Positions 1 to 7,349 of a stretch of 36,288 bases of DNA are shown here, one piece after another. Under the pieces are notes generated by a model, which saw nothing but the letters and a program-made list of their open reading frames with translations, ran no database searches and was not told where the DNA came from. The translations under genes and the position numbers were made by a program. This stretch comes from Heyndrickxia acidiproducens DSM 23148. Its GTDB lineage: Bacteria > Bacillota > Bacilli > Bacillales > Bacillaceae_C. The stretch covers positions 1 to 36,288 of the forward strand of contig NZ_KB894014.1 in NCBI RefSeq assembly GCF_000374345.1. Reading direction: 5' to 3'. Numbering within the stretch: position 1 is the stretch's first letter; every line of letters begins with the position of its first letter.

Positions 1-163
1 CAACATCACCATTTGAATATTCAGGGTTACGAGAAATATTTGGTAATTTATAGGCATTTAACTTTGAATCTAAATTTGTCTGATTTAGTAGGTTTCCTAC
101 AATAGCTAATCCTGCTTGGGCAGTAATTCGTTCATTCGTAGCTTCTATAATAAACTTTTTCAT
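1..163 (-). CDS. IS1380-family transposase, N-terminal part (cut by window edge)
   Basis: The first 54 codons of a minus-strand gene start at an ATG at 161-163 behind an AGGTGA ribosome binding site. The protein opens MKKFIIEATNERITAQAG and continues with GLAIVGNLL, an N-terminal pattern (basic start, 'xITxxAGLxLVGxLL', later 'NPEYSNGDV') known from IS1380-type DDE transposases. The DDE residues lie beyond the window, so intactness cannot be judged. A TATAAT box at 209-214 with suitable spacing could drive it. The element appears to be inserted into the neighbouring nucleotidyltransferase gene. The family call is from recalled motifs, without a search. Confidence 0.72.
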   Translation of the reverse strand, partial: MKKFIIEATNERITAQAGLAIVGNLLNQTNLDSKLNAYKLPNISRNPEYSNGDV

Positions 164-260
164 GAAATCACCTGATTGTGGAATTGGTTAAAATGGAACT
201 CTGTCCATATTATACTAGATTTCATGCGGGTTTTTCGAGATTGAATGAAAATTTCGTCAC
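1..260 (-). mobile_element. Left (5') end of an IS1380-like insertion sequence
   Basis: This stretch covers the transposase start, its promoter (-10 TATAAT at 209-214, minus strand) and a short outer sequence reaching about 257-262. There the reading frame of the adjacent nucleotidyltransferase gene stops making sense. The exact terminal inverted repeat and target duplication cannot be seen because the other end is outside the window, so the boundary is inferred. Confidence 0.55.
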
Positions 261-721
261 GGATTCAGGTCTAAGTTCACAGCATCCCCGATTCCCCAGG
301 GTGCTGCCAATACAATATGATTTTGCTCGTCCAGTTTCAGGCCTAATGCTGTCGCAGTTTCCGTAAATTTTGAGATGCCATCAACTGCAGAAGTATAGGG
401 CTTTAGTCCATTTTTTTCATGCATTCTTGCTTGATTTTTTGCAGACCAGGAGATATTCGGAACAATCTGACATAAAACTTTTTCAATTTCCTTTTCTTTC
501 TTTTCGTCTACATTTGTCCGGTCGTAATATATAACATCAACATCCGGCAAGGGCGTCCTGATGGAAAAGCCGTGTTGCATGTCCCATATCTTTGAACGGA
601 CAAATCCTGCACAAATCCACCATTCAGGCAGCTGCAGATTTTTCACTGCATGTAATAAATTCATCATCCATTCATCATCTGCAACAGCTTTTACAATATC
701 CCGCTCCGTTTTTAAAGTCAC
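257..721 (-). pseudogene. Nucleotidyltransferase family protein (NTP_transf_6-like), 3' end truncated by an IS
   Basis: 154 codons remain, starting at GTG (719-721) behind a GAGGTGGGC Shine-Dalgarno. The sequence has the layout of the PF06042-type nucleotidyltransferases: 'WWICAGFVRSKIWD' near residue 35, then a short acidic strand 'PDVDVIYYD' near residue 60 that would hold the metal-binding aspartates, then 'WSAKNQARMH'. Family members run some 25-40 residues further, usually 'RPNP(R/F)F...K.W...P'. Here the protein ends 'AVNLDLNP' and the TGA appears to come from the inserted IS1380-like element. The catalytic strand is kept, so partial function is conceivable. Substrate unknown. Confidence 0.65.
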
Positions 722-868
722 GATATGCCCACCTCATTAAAACTTTGAAATATGTATATTTATCCTGATTGAAAAATTCAACTCCCAGCAAACCGCTGCA
801 ATATCCCTACAGCTGAATAGATTTCCCGTATATGACTCTACCATTAACAAAATTTCCTGCCTGTACTG

Positions 869-1204
869 TCATTTCCAACCGCAGTTTGGTTTCGTTTCAA
901 AGTAAAGATGATAGTGATTTGCGCATCCTGGATTAAAGGGTGCACCGCACTGGGGACAGTGGCCGGCTGCCATATATTCCCGTATCGTCAGTTCATGTTT
1001 GCAGACGCCGCAAAGGATGGCTTTCTCGTCCCATTCCTGTTCTTTCCAGCGTTCAACCGGGTGATCTTCCGCTTCCTCATGACAGCGGTAACACGGATAA
1101 TATTTGCCGCAGCACTTGAACTTGATTGCAATCACATCTAACGGCGATGCATAATGCATACAGCGTGTCTGTGAATCTATTACCGCACCATAGACTTTTG
1201 GCAT
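869..1204 (-). CDS. CHY zinc-finger protein
   Basis: A 111-aa protein starting at ATG behind AAAGGGG. It carries the cysteine/histidine pattern of the zf-CHY fold: C15..H17, 'CCGKYYPCYRCHEEAEDH' at about 31-48, 'CGVCKHELT' at about 65-73 and 'CPQCGAPFNPGC' at about 84-94. These give the C/H ligands for three zinc ions. Bacterial single-domain CHY proteins of 100-115 residues are common in bacilli, and their role is not established. It is monocistronic and well preserved, in contrast to its neighbours. Confidence 0.88.
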   Translation of the reverse strand: MPKVYGAVIDSQTRCMHYASPLDVIAIKFKCCGKYYPCYRCHEEAEDHPVERWKEQEWDEKAILCGVCKHELTIREYMAAGHCPQCGAPFNPGCANHYHLYFETKPNCGWK

Positions 1205-1395
1205 ATGTATATCCCCTTTTACCTATATGATTATTTCTTTTTATTTTAACACTATGTAACGTTAAGGAATCACAAGTTATTTTTAAAATTTTAAAGGATT
1301 CATCAACATTCCATGTATTGTACAATAAGGAGCTAACTTTTAAGGCCATCCTATTCTAGACTATACGTTCGTTTTAATGAACATACATTTTAGGT
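1205..1395. other. Intergenic, no gene seen
   Basis: AT-rich spacer upstream of the CHY gene. Short open frames here lack ribosome binding sites and family resemblance. I see no terminator or promoter strong enough to call. Confidence 0.4.
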
Positions 1396-1684
1396 TCAAG
1401 GCATTGACCTGACCGTATACTCAATTAAGAAAGTCAAAATAGCTAATCCAACTAGTATCCCTGTTAAACCAATCATGAATTGTTTACCAATGAGCAGACT
1501 CCTATATTTCAAATCATTTTTTCGATAAAAAATAAACAGGATGCAGCCGGCTTATCATTGCAGCCGCCCAACCCAGCATGCCTTGAAAAGTGTACAATCC
1601 GTGCCAATTGGCAAGCCACAGATATAGAATATACGCTTTAGCATCTACTAAAACGCCGGTCAAGATCAGTAACAAATTTTTCAA
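1396..1684 (-). pseudogene. Small three-segment membrane protein gene broken by a +1 frameshift
   Basis: Starting at TTG (1682-1684) behind GGGGGGA, the first frame reads a hydrophobic segment ('LLLILTGVLVDAKAYILYLWL') and 'GWAAAMIS', then goes on to an early stop. From about 1552-1555 the next frame continues 'AGCILFIFYRKNDLKYRSL' and a last hydrophobic segment 'FMIGLTGILVGLAILTFLI', ending at 1396. Removing one base in ATGATAAGCC fuses the two into one protein of about 95 aa with three membrane spans. Family not recognised. It is either a real frameshift or a sequencing indel. Confidence 0.45.
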
Positions 1685-1826
1685 CAAATCCCCCCTGAAC
1701 CATTAGTGTTAAAACATCCATTTCAAATTTTTTACAAACCCAACGACAAGTCTGACAAAATGAATGGGACGTGTCATGCCAAGTAGCGTTTCCAGCAATT
1801 TGCAAAGTCTTCGCATGTATCCCCAT
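1638..1826 (-). CDS. Small ORF of unknown function (62 aa), doubtful
   Basis: An ATG at 1824-1826 has an excellent GGAGGAAG Shine-Dalgarno seven bases upstream. It opens a 62-codon frame containing 'CQTCRWVCKKF', which could be a metal or disulfide motif. A second frame in the same stretch, from ATG 1814-1816, gives a 35-residue basic amphipathic peptide (MRRLCKLLETLLGMTRPIHF...). Either may be the remnant of one frameshifted gene lying just upstream of the broken membrane protein gene. No family recognised. Confidence 0.25.
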   Translation of the reverse strand: MGIHAKTLQIAGNATWHDTSHSFCQTCRWVCKKFEMDVLTLMVQGGFVEKFVTDLDRRFSRC

Positions 1827-1920
1827 TTTTCTTCCTCCAACTTTTTGAAAATTGCTGGATAACATGGCAATTCCCGTTTTTATCATGCATACTATATGTA
1901 ACGATTTTAAGAAAGGGCTG

Positions 1921-2475
1921 ATGGAATTGAAACATGCTTTAGTCATAGGTGGCACTGGAATGCTGGCAAAAGTACCCCTTTGGCTGCTCGACCACAATTA
2001 CCATGTCTCTATTATAGCAAGGAATCGTCAGAAAATGGGGAGTCTATTACGCAAGGTCTCTGATCAATCACGAGTTACACCCATGCTTGTTGATTATATG
2101 AAAGATGAAGCGTTAAAGAAAGAAATAGAAAAGCAAATCTTGAAGGCGGGTCCTGTCGATCTAGTGGTTGCCTGGATCCATTCAGATGCGGGTCACGCGC
2201 TTCCTGTTGTTTCTGATGTCATCTCCCGTTCCAGCCGGCACTGGGAACTATATCATGTTTTGGGGAGCAGCCAAAACCTGGATCAAATTTTGCGTGAATT
2301 CCCGGTGAAAGAAAATTGCAGCTATCATCAGATTCAGCTTGGTTTTGTGATGAAAAATAACCATTCAAGATGGTTGACACATGAAGAAATTTCAAATGGT
2401 GTAATTGAGGCCATACGTGAGCAGAAAAAAAGGCATATTGTCGGGCAGATTGAGCCATGGGATAAACGGCCGTAA
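1921..2475 (+). CDS. Short-chain dehydrogenase-like NAD(P)-binding protein
   Basis: 185 aa from ATG 1921, chosen because AAGAAAGGG lies just upstream; an earlier in-frame ATG at 1852 has no ribosome binding site. The N-terminus has the Rossmann signature 'ALVIGGTGMLAKV' (residues 6-18), followed by 'VSIIARNRQKM', a typical cofactor-specificity loop with an arginine suggesting NADP. 'VDLVVAWIHSDAGHA' matches the fourth strand. The classical YxxxK active site is not obvious and the protein is shorter than the usual 240-260 aa. It belongs to a small group of about 185-aa SDR-like proteins in Bacillus. Substrate unknown. Confidence 0.75.
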   Translation: MELKHALVIGGTGMLAKVPLWLLDHNYHVSIIARNRQKMGSLLRKVSDQSRVTPMLVDYMKDEALKKEIEKQILKAGPVDLVVAWIHSDAGHALPVVSDVISRSSRHWELYHVLGSSQNLDQILREFPVKENCSYHQIQLGFVMKNNHSRWLTHEEISNGVIEAIREQKKRHIVGQIEPWDKRP

Positions 2476-2653
2476 GACGGTTCTTTCCGGTTGATCGAAA
2501 CCAGGTCACCATCCTTTCTTTGAAATATGCTTAATTGATTTTAGTTTTCCAACATAAGTTCCCATTCTCTATCAAATAAAAATACTTTGAGGTAATCTTT
2601 CATTCCATTGAAAAAGAACCAGTAAATAAGATTTATACTTTTCGAACCATTTA

Positions 2654-2682
2654 TTGAATAAAATAACATTTCGGTCTATAAT
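2654..2682 (+). promoter_or_regulatory. SigA-type promoter for the LysE-family gene
   Basis: TTGAAT (2654-2659), 17-bp spacer, TATAAT (2677-2682). The start codon of the downstream gene lies about 40 bp from the predicted transcription start. Confidence 0.65.
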
Positions 2683-2729
2683 TACAATAACATTTTTAAT
2701 ACGGACATAAGAGTAATATGGGGGTTATC

Positions 2730-3340
2730 ATGGAAATATTTATAAGGTATTACTTGTTGGGCTTTACAGTTGCGTTACCCGTCGGAGCAATTACAATCGA
2801 GATGACAAAACAGGGGCTGAAAAATGGATTTTTACATGGCTGGGCAGTGGGACTAGGAGGGATGACCATTGACTTTTCATTAATTATAGCGCTTTATCTT
2901 GGATTTGCTTCCATTCTATCGCTTCCTTATATTCAAATGCCCTTGTGGATCATAGGGGCATGTTTTTTAGCCTTCATTGGATACGATTCCATAAAAAATG
3001 AGGCGAAAAGCCATCGAGGTCATTTTGGAAAACCTACAGAAATGGCGTACTGGTCGCTGTTTCTCCAGGGAATCTTGTCTTCTGGGTTTCTGTATTTGGC
3101 GCGGTGTTATCAAATTCATACCGCTCTATCGGCTCCGGAAGCTTTGCAGTCGCAGCCATCGCGATTTTACTGGCAATCTTAACCCATGATATTGTATTAT
3201 TATCCATCATTGCAACCTCAAGAAAAGTTATGAACCGGGCAATGATTAAATGGGTCTCCATCGCGGCAGGGCTACTATTATTTGGATTCGCAGCGTATTT
3301 TGTATATGAATTTATCGATGAACTAAAAACGCTTGTTTAA
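2730..3340 (+). pseudogene. LysE-family translocator, internally deleted and frameshifted
   Basis: The start ATG 2730 follows GGGGG. The first frame covers the N-terminal half: 'LGFTVALPVGAITIEMTKQG' is the classic LysE/RhtB opening, and 'GFLHGWAVGLGGMTIDFSLI' forms span 2. It runs to 'SLFLQGI' near 3074. From there homology continues in another frame, 'LVFWVSVFGAVLSNSY' through two membrane spans to the stop at 3340. The family's conserved segment with the Asn-Pro motif between 'LQG(I/F)' and '(L/I)xFW' is missing, so about 25-35 bases with a length not divisible by three have been lost. The protein would export amino acids or similar solutes if intact; it should be non-functional here. Confidence 0.7.
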
Positions 3341-3418
3341 CTGAATCAAAATCCGGCGGTTGGATTATCCATACGGGAGAAAGTGACAATCAAAGTGTGA
3401 AAAGCTTCTAAACATAAT

Positions 3419-3937
3419 TCAACCTCGTAATTTGCTAAGAATTTGATTAATTTCTGTATCGTGTTTGCCGGTTTTTCCGCTAAGAAATTCAATGTCAACT
3501 TTTGCATTTTTTATTTCACCAGCAACCACGTCAAAAACTTTTTTGTGCTCTTCCAGCTTATCATTTGTAAATTTAAAGTTGCTGCGCAGTTCCAATGTAA
3601 GATGGTCCACTTTCGTTTCAATACGATCCTGGCCATTTTTTAAACAGGCAGTGTCTTCTTTAAGGGTAGTAACATTTTCTTTTAAACTGGCGGTATCCTC
3701 TTTGAGGGTAACGACATCTTCTTTTAAACTGGCGGTGTCTTCTTTGAGAGTAACGACATCTTCTTTTAAACTGGCGGTGTCTTCTTTGAGAGTAACGACA
3801 TCTTTCTTTAAACCGGCTACTTCATTTTCCAATCGTCCCTGGCCTTCTTTTAAGGTTCCGACGTCTTCTTTTAACCCGGAAAAATTACTTCTCATTTCTT
3901 TCAGTTCGTTAAGGATTTGCCTTAAAATTTCTTCCAT
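3419..3937 (-). CDS. Coiled-coil protein with tandem heptad repeats
   Basis: 172 aa, start ATG at 3935-3937 behind GGAGGG. Almost the whole protein is predicted coiled coil: a leading 'ILRQILNELKEM', then a run of heptads with Leu at position a and Lys-Glu-Asp following (LKEDVVT / LKEDTAS), then 'DRIETKVDHLTLEL' and a C-terminal helix. Charged, with no membrane span and no signal peptide. Similar proteins occur scattered in bacilli without known function. The repeat block is encoded by near-identical 42-bp units, so copy number may differ between strains. Confidence 0.8.
   Translation of the reverse strand: MEEILRQILNELKEMRSNFSGLKEDVGTLKEGQGRLENEVAGLKKDVVTLKEDTASLKEDVVTLKEDTASLKEDVVTLKEDTASLKENVTTLKEDTACLKNGQDRIETKVDHLTLELRSNFKFTNDKLEEHKKVFDVVAGEIKNAKVDIEFLSGKTGKHDTEINQILSKLRG
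3657..3824. repeat. 42-bp coding tandem repeat, about four copies
   Basis: Units start at 3657, 3699, 3741 and 3783, exactly 42 bp apart. The second and third differ by about one base; the first and last are more diverged. Each unit encodes two heptads (14 residues) of the coiled coil, so expansion or contraction keeps both the reading frame and the helical register. Confidence 0.9.
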
Positions 3938-4033
3938 TGAGATCCCTCCGCTCTTTTTTTACATTAGTATATCATAAGTTCTTGTATCGAAAAAAGACGG
4001 CTGCTGCTGTGTCACGAATCTCAAAAACATTTA

Positions 4034-4515
4034 TTATTTTAATACACTATCTTCTAAAAACGTAATTTCTCCGCGGGTAGTATCCAGTTCGGTTTGAATA
4101 CCGACCGGAAAAACATGGGATGGAAAAGTATGACCGATATCTACATTAACGAGAATTGGGATATCCCTGTCCCCGATCACTTCCAGCAGTAATTCGTAAA
4201 GTGTAAACGGCGCATGCAGATCATCAAATTGTTCATGCTTTCCGAGAATAAGGCCGCTAATTTGATCAAAAATCCCGGAGACATTCAGCATGCTGAAAAG
4301 CCGTTCTTCAAGGGCCATATCCTTATATGAATCTTCCATAAAGAAAATAGCACCCTTCACATCTGGAAAATATTCTGATCCAAGGAAACCAGACATCGTA
4401 TTTAAATTTCCACCAATCAGTTTCCCTGTTGCCTTTCCCTTTCTCAAACATGTCCAGCCGTCATTTTTCACCATTATCTTAGGTTTAATCATCTGTACAC
4501 CCCACAGCCTATTTT
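4034..4515 (-). pseudogene. LD-carboxypeptidase (peptidase S66/MccF family), N-terminal domain missing
   Basis: About 152 codons of the C-terminal domain remain. Visible are 'KATGKLIGGNLNTMSGFLGSEYFPD', 'GAIFFMEDS' with the glutamate of the Ser-Glu-His triad, and 'VDIGHTFPS' with the histidine. The N-terminal domain of about 160 residues carrying the catalytic serine is absent. Weak homology continues in frame upstream of the first ATG ('DQNRLWGVQ') to a stop near 4518. Full-length family members have about 300-340 residues and cleave murein tetrapeptides or microcin C. A remnant, not a functional enzyme. Confidence 0.72.
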
Positions 4516-4705
4516 GATCCAGATCTTAACATCAACTGATTGATTTTTACATCAAAAAGATCTTTGTTAATTGTAACCCTTTATCATCTATCCACTAAGC
4601 CGCTGTCCATTCAAACAGTAGAATTGCCGTCAACATTAGTTTGTGTAAAACTGTCACAACCAATATATGATTTTATTATAAGCCAAAAATGATGGGTAAC
4701 GACGT
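4516..4705. other. Intergenic between two minus-strand genes
   Basis: About 190 bp with no coding signal. Any earlier part of the S66 gene has been lost here. Confidence 0.4.
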
Positions 4706-5185
4706 TTAGTTCACTTTATATAAATCTTTTTTCATCAAAACAACTTTTACCTCTATACCATTTGGTTTAGTTACAACTTCTTCGTTATAAATTGTATATC
4801 CAACTGAACGATACAAATTAATATTTTTCTTTATTGTTAACCTAACTTTACAGTATAATGCAGGAAGATCTTTATCTCTCGCATACTTTTCAAGGGCTTT
4901 TAATATTTTTTTGGCAATGCCTTTTCCTTGTTCCTCCGGAATAACTGATAATCTGTAAAAATAAAGCCCATTTTCGGTTAATTGGAAACGCACCATTCCC
5001 ACTGGCATTTCATCAATATAAGCAACTAGTCCTTTCTCATTATTCTTTAAAGCAGCAGATATAGATGCAACGGATTCTTCCAAAGCACTTGATGGGGGAA
5101 TCTCTTCTTTATATCCCATAAAAGCCTTAATCATTAAATCGTGAATCAATTTAGCGTCCGATAATTCTGCAAATTTAATTTTCAA
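4706..5185 (-). CDS. GNAT-family N-acetyltransferase
   Basis: About 159 aa. Start TTG (5183-5185) is preferred because GAGAGGGG sits eight bases upstream; a GTG at 5192-5194 overlaps that site. The order of motifs is typical: 'IKFAELSDAKLIHDLMIKAF' (strand 1-helix 1), 'LVAYIDEMPVGMVRFQL', 'LYFYRLSVIPEEQGKGIAKKIL' with the acetyl-CoA loop Q-G-K-G-I-A, then 'ALYCKVRLTIKKNINLYRSVGY' (Asn...Leu-Tyr...Gly-Tyr). Complete domain. Acceptor substrate unknown. Confidence 0.87.
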   Translation of the reverse strand: MKIKFAELSDAKLIHDLMIKAFMGYKEEIPPSSALEESVASISAALKNNEKGLVAYIDEMPVGMVRFQLTENGLYFYRLSVIPEEQGKGIAKKILKALEKYARDKDLPALYCKVRLTIKKNINLYRSVGYTIYNEEVVTKPNGIEVKVVLMKKDLYKVN

Positions 5186-5339
5186 CTTATACACCCCTCT
5201 CTTTATCGTAAATACTAATTTGAAACCGAATTTTCGATACTAAACTGCAATATCCGGAATATTCCTTAAACTGAACCTGGTGCAGCTGTGAAGTCATCAG
5301 GAAAATGCCGCGCATAATTAATTTGTTGAGCTGAAATGG

Positions 5340-5488
5340 TTAAAACCATTTGAACATAAGATTACATGCTATTAGCGCAATCACAATGAACACGACAACC
5401 ATGGCTTCAATCGTATTTCTTCTTTCGTTTTTTTGCTTAGATAGCTGTTCCCTGTATTTTTTTGAATCGCTCTACGTTTATCGTTCAT
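5340..5488 (-). pseudogene. Small single-span membrane protein gene with a frameshift at an A7 tract
   Basis: Start ATG 5486-5488 with AAGGGTGA upstream. The first frame gives MNDKRRAIQKN and then runs on to a stop. Across a run of seven adenines (coding strand, near 5458-5464) a -1 shift gives 'KYREQLSKQKNERRNT', a hydrophobic span 'MVVVFIVIALIACNLM' and the stop at 5340. The fused product would be about 50 aa: a basic coiled N-terminus and one membrane helix. One base is missing relative to an intact gene. No family name known to me. Confidence 0.45.
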
Positions 5489-5871
5489 TTGAAGTCACCC
5501 TTAAAAATATTTACATTCATTTGGCTAACATCTGCTATGCAGGCCCGTGTTTCCCTTGAATTCCTGCCACTGCAACATTTGAAAATATTTTCTTCATTTT
5601 ACCATAAATAAATTCGATACAAGTGGCATTGAAAAAATCTTTTACATAGATTTTTAGAGGCGCCAAAAACATAATACAGTTCTACCGTGGCAAGCTTTTC
5701 TTAATCTTCTGCTGCTCTGATGATTGCTTTGTCAGGAAGCTTAATCTATACAGAAGTATTATTTCCTTTCTGAATTATTCGAATTTAGGTTTCCTTGTTA
5801 TTGCATTTATTTCATTTTTTTGTTACAGTTTATTTAGATGTTTTTCTAATTATTTAACGGAGTGATGATCA
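5489..5871. other. Intergenic region upstream of the sdpRI-like operon
   Basis: About 380 bp, AT-rich. It must contain the sdpR-like promoter; TTGTTA near 5819 is a candidate -35, but no convincing -10 with normal spacing is seen. The longer open frames lack ribosome binding sites. Confidence 0.4.
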
Positions 5872-6132
5872 TTGCATAAAGTATTTAAAGCCTTAGCTGA
5901 TCCAACAAGAATTAAAATATTGGAGCTCCTGAAAAAAAGAAGTATGACAGCTGGAGAAATTTCCGAACATTTCGATATGAAGAAACCCAGTATTTCTCAC
6001 CATTTAAGCATTTTAAGTAATGCCAACTTAATTTATTCAGAAAAAAAGGGCCAATTTATTCACTACTCAATAAATTTAACGATGCTTCAAGAGATCATGC
6101 ATTGGATTCTGGTTCTTAAAAATAAGGATTAA
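5872..6132 (+). CDS. ArsR/SdpR-family winged-helix repressor
   Basis: 86 aa from TTG 5872, behind GGAG. 'KVFKALADPTRIKILELL' (3-20), 'MTAGEISEHFDMKKPSISHHLSIL' (HTH, about 25-48) and 'YSEKKGQFIHYSINLTMLQEIM' (wing and dimer helix) match the autorepressor SdpR subgroup. No metal-binding cysteines are visible. It is followed after about 20 bp by an sdpI-like gene. In B. subtilis SdpR represses its own operon and is titrated to the membrane by SdpI bound to toxin SDP; the same logic is inferred here. Confidence 0.85.
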   Translation: MHKVFKALADPTRIKILELLKKRSMTAGEISEHFDMKKPSISHHLSILSNANLIYSEKKGQFIHYSINLTMLQEIMHWILVLKNKD

Positions 6133-6153
6133 ACTAATATGGAGGAGATTGAA

Positions 6154-6780
6154 ATGAGAAAAAATTTATTAACAAAATCTTTATTTATTTTAACAATATT
6201 AATAAGTGCGATATCCTATCCATTTTTGCCTGACATGTTAGCGGTCCAATTTGGTTCAGACAACAGCCCGACAAACGTTGCGCCAAAAATTATTGGCTTA
6301 TTGATTATCCCGCTTGTTATGATTTTATTATACTTTTCGCACGGTAAAAGAAATGAGTTTATTCATTCAGCTAATCTGTATGAGAGTAGACTAATGTACA
6401 ATATTGCATCAATTTTCCTATTTGTAACGCAAATTATGATGATTCTCATTAATTTAGGATTTGAAATTCATTTTTCCAGGATTATTAAGATTGCCTTAGG
6501 CGTGATATTTATTGTGCTGGGGAATTACCTATATAGAGCAGTGAGAAATTATAAGTACGGTATAAAAAATAAATGGACATTATCAAACAACCTGGTCTGG
6601 AAAAAAACCCATAAATTAAGTTCTATCATATTCGTCATCGCCGGGATAGCCGTTATTTTGATTAATTTAATATGGAACAATGAAGCCACTGAATATACAA
6701 CAGGTGTTTTAATTGGATGCGTTGCTTTATGCCATCTTACTTCTTATTTGTTATATCACAAATACAAGAATAATACCTGA
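6154..6780 (+). CDS. SdpI-family immunity/membrane protein (DUF1648 + SdpI domains)
   Basis: About 208 aa from ATG 6154, with GGAGGAG just upstream (an ATG at 6139 overlaps that site). Six hydrophobic segments. The N-terminal span is followed by 'YPFLPDMLAVQFGSDNSPTNVAPK', the DUF1648 pattern, and 'ALGVIFIVLGNYLYRAVRNYKYGIKN' followed by 'WTLSNNLVWKKTHKLSS' is the SdpI signature. In B. subtilis SdpI protects against the SDP cannibalism toxin and signals to SdpR. No sdpABC toxin genes occur in the window, so it may protect against foreign toxin or act as a sensor. Transcribed with the upstream repressor. Confidence 0.85.
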   Translation: MRKNLLTKSLFILTILISAISYPFLPDMLAVQFGSDNSPTNVAPKIIGLLIIPLVMILLYFSHGKRNEFIHSANLYESRLMYNIASIFLFVTQIMMILINLGFEIHFSRIIKIALGVIFIVLGNYLYRAVRNYKYGIKNKWTLSNNLVWKKTHKLSSIIFVIAGIAVILINLIWNNEATEYTTGVLIGCVALCHLTSYLLYHKYKNNT

Positions 6781-6791
6781 AGCAAAGATGC

Positions 6792-7328
6792 TTGACCCCT
6801 GTATTATTAAGCGTACAATTGCAAGTAGACTCCAGAAATGGTATTACAGATGCTCCTACAACCTATGCCTCGAAGAATTTAATATTTGAAGCATCCGAAA
6901 TAAAAACTGGAGCTCAAAAATCTCTAAGTGTTAAGGCAAAAACTGCTTATTTGACATTGTATGGTGCATTTGGCGCATTGATGGCTGATGGTACACCTAA
7001 TTATTTCTCAATTTCACCATCAACAATATTGACAAATAAGCTAAACCAATATTTTCCTAATTATATAGATCCTGTTTCTGGAAAGCAAGCAATCGATGGA
7101 GTAAGGACTGATTGGCAAAGAACAGGATCGCACCCATGGAATGGACGTAATGCTTATATAAAACAATTTGAGTCCATTTATGGTGATCAACCAGACAGCT
7201 ATTGGAGTGCAGTTCAGATTCATCATATCAGGCCAAGAAATTTTGGCGGTTCTGATGAATTCGACAAGTTAATGCCTGTGGAAACAACAGCTCATAGACT
7301 AATTACAACTTGGTTTGTTAACTATTAA
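6792..7328 (+). CDS. Orphan HNH-type nuclease toxin cassette (polymorphic toxin C-terminus)
   Basis: 178 codons are open from a TTG at 6792, but no ribosome binding site precedes it and the first 30 residues read as the middle of a larger protein. The C-terminus 'QIHHIRPRNFGGSDEFDKLMPV' with H144, H145 and later H168 ('AHRLITTWFVNY') is the HNH/LHH-like nuclease fold found at the ends of LXG, YeeF and Rhs-type secreted toxins. The delivery domain is missing. It lies 12 bp after sdpI and 21 bp before a SUKH immunity gene, the standard toxin-immunity order. Probably a displaced toxin cassette available for recombination, or a truncated gene; whether it is translated is doubtful. Confidence 0.7.
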   Translation: MTPVLLSVQLQVDSRNGITDAPTTYASKNLIFEASEIKTGAQKSLSVKAKTAYLTLYGAFGALMADGTPNYFSISPSTILTNKLNQYFPNYIDPVSGKQAIDGVRTDWQRTGSHPWNGRNAYIKQFESIYGDQPDSYWSAVQIHHIRPRNFGGSDEFDKLMPVETTAHRLITTWFVNY

Positions 7329-7349
7329 ATAACAGAGGAGTAAAAAAAA

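Noticed and set aside
908..1141. Open frame on the plus strand opposite the CHY zinc-finger gene
   Set aside because: It is the antisense of a clear family member and has no ribosome binding site.
3657..3824. CRISPR array
   Set aside because: The repeats are contiguous without spacers and encode heptads.
3465..3977. 170-codon plus-strand frame with repeats
   Set aside because: It is the mirror of the coiled-coil gene; the repeat keeps the opposite frame open. The minus strand has the start signals and heptads.
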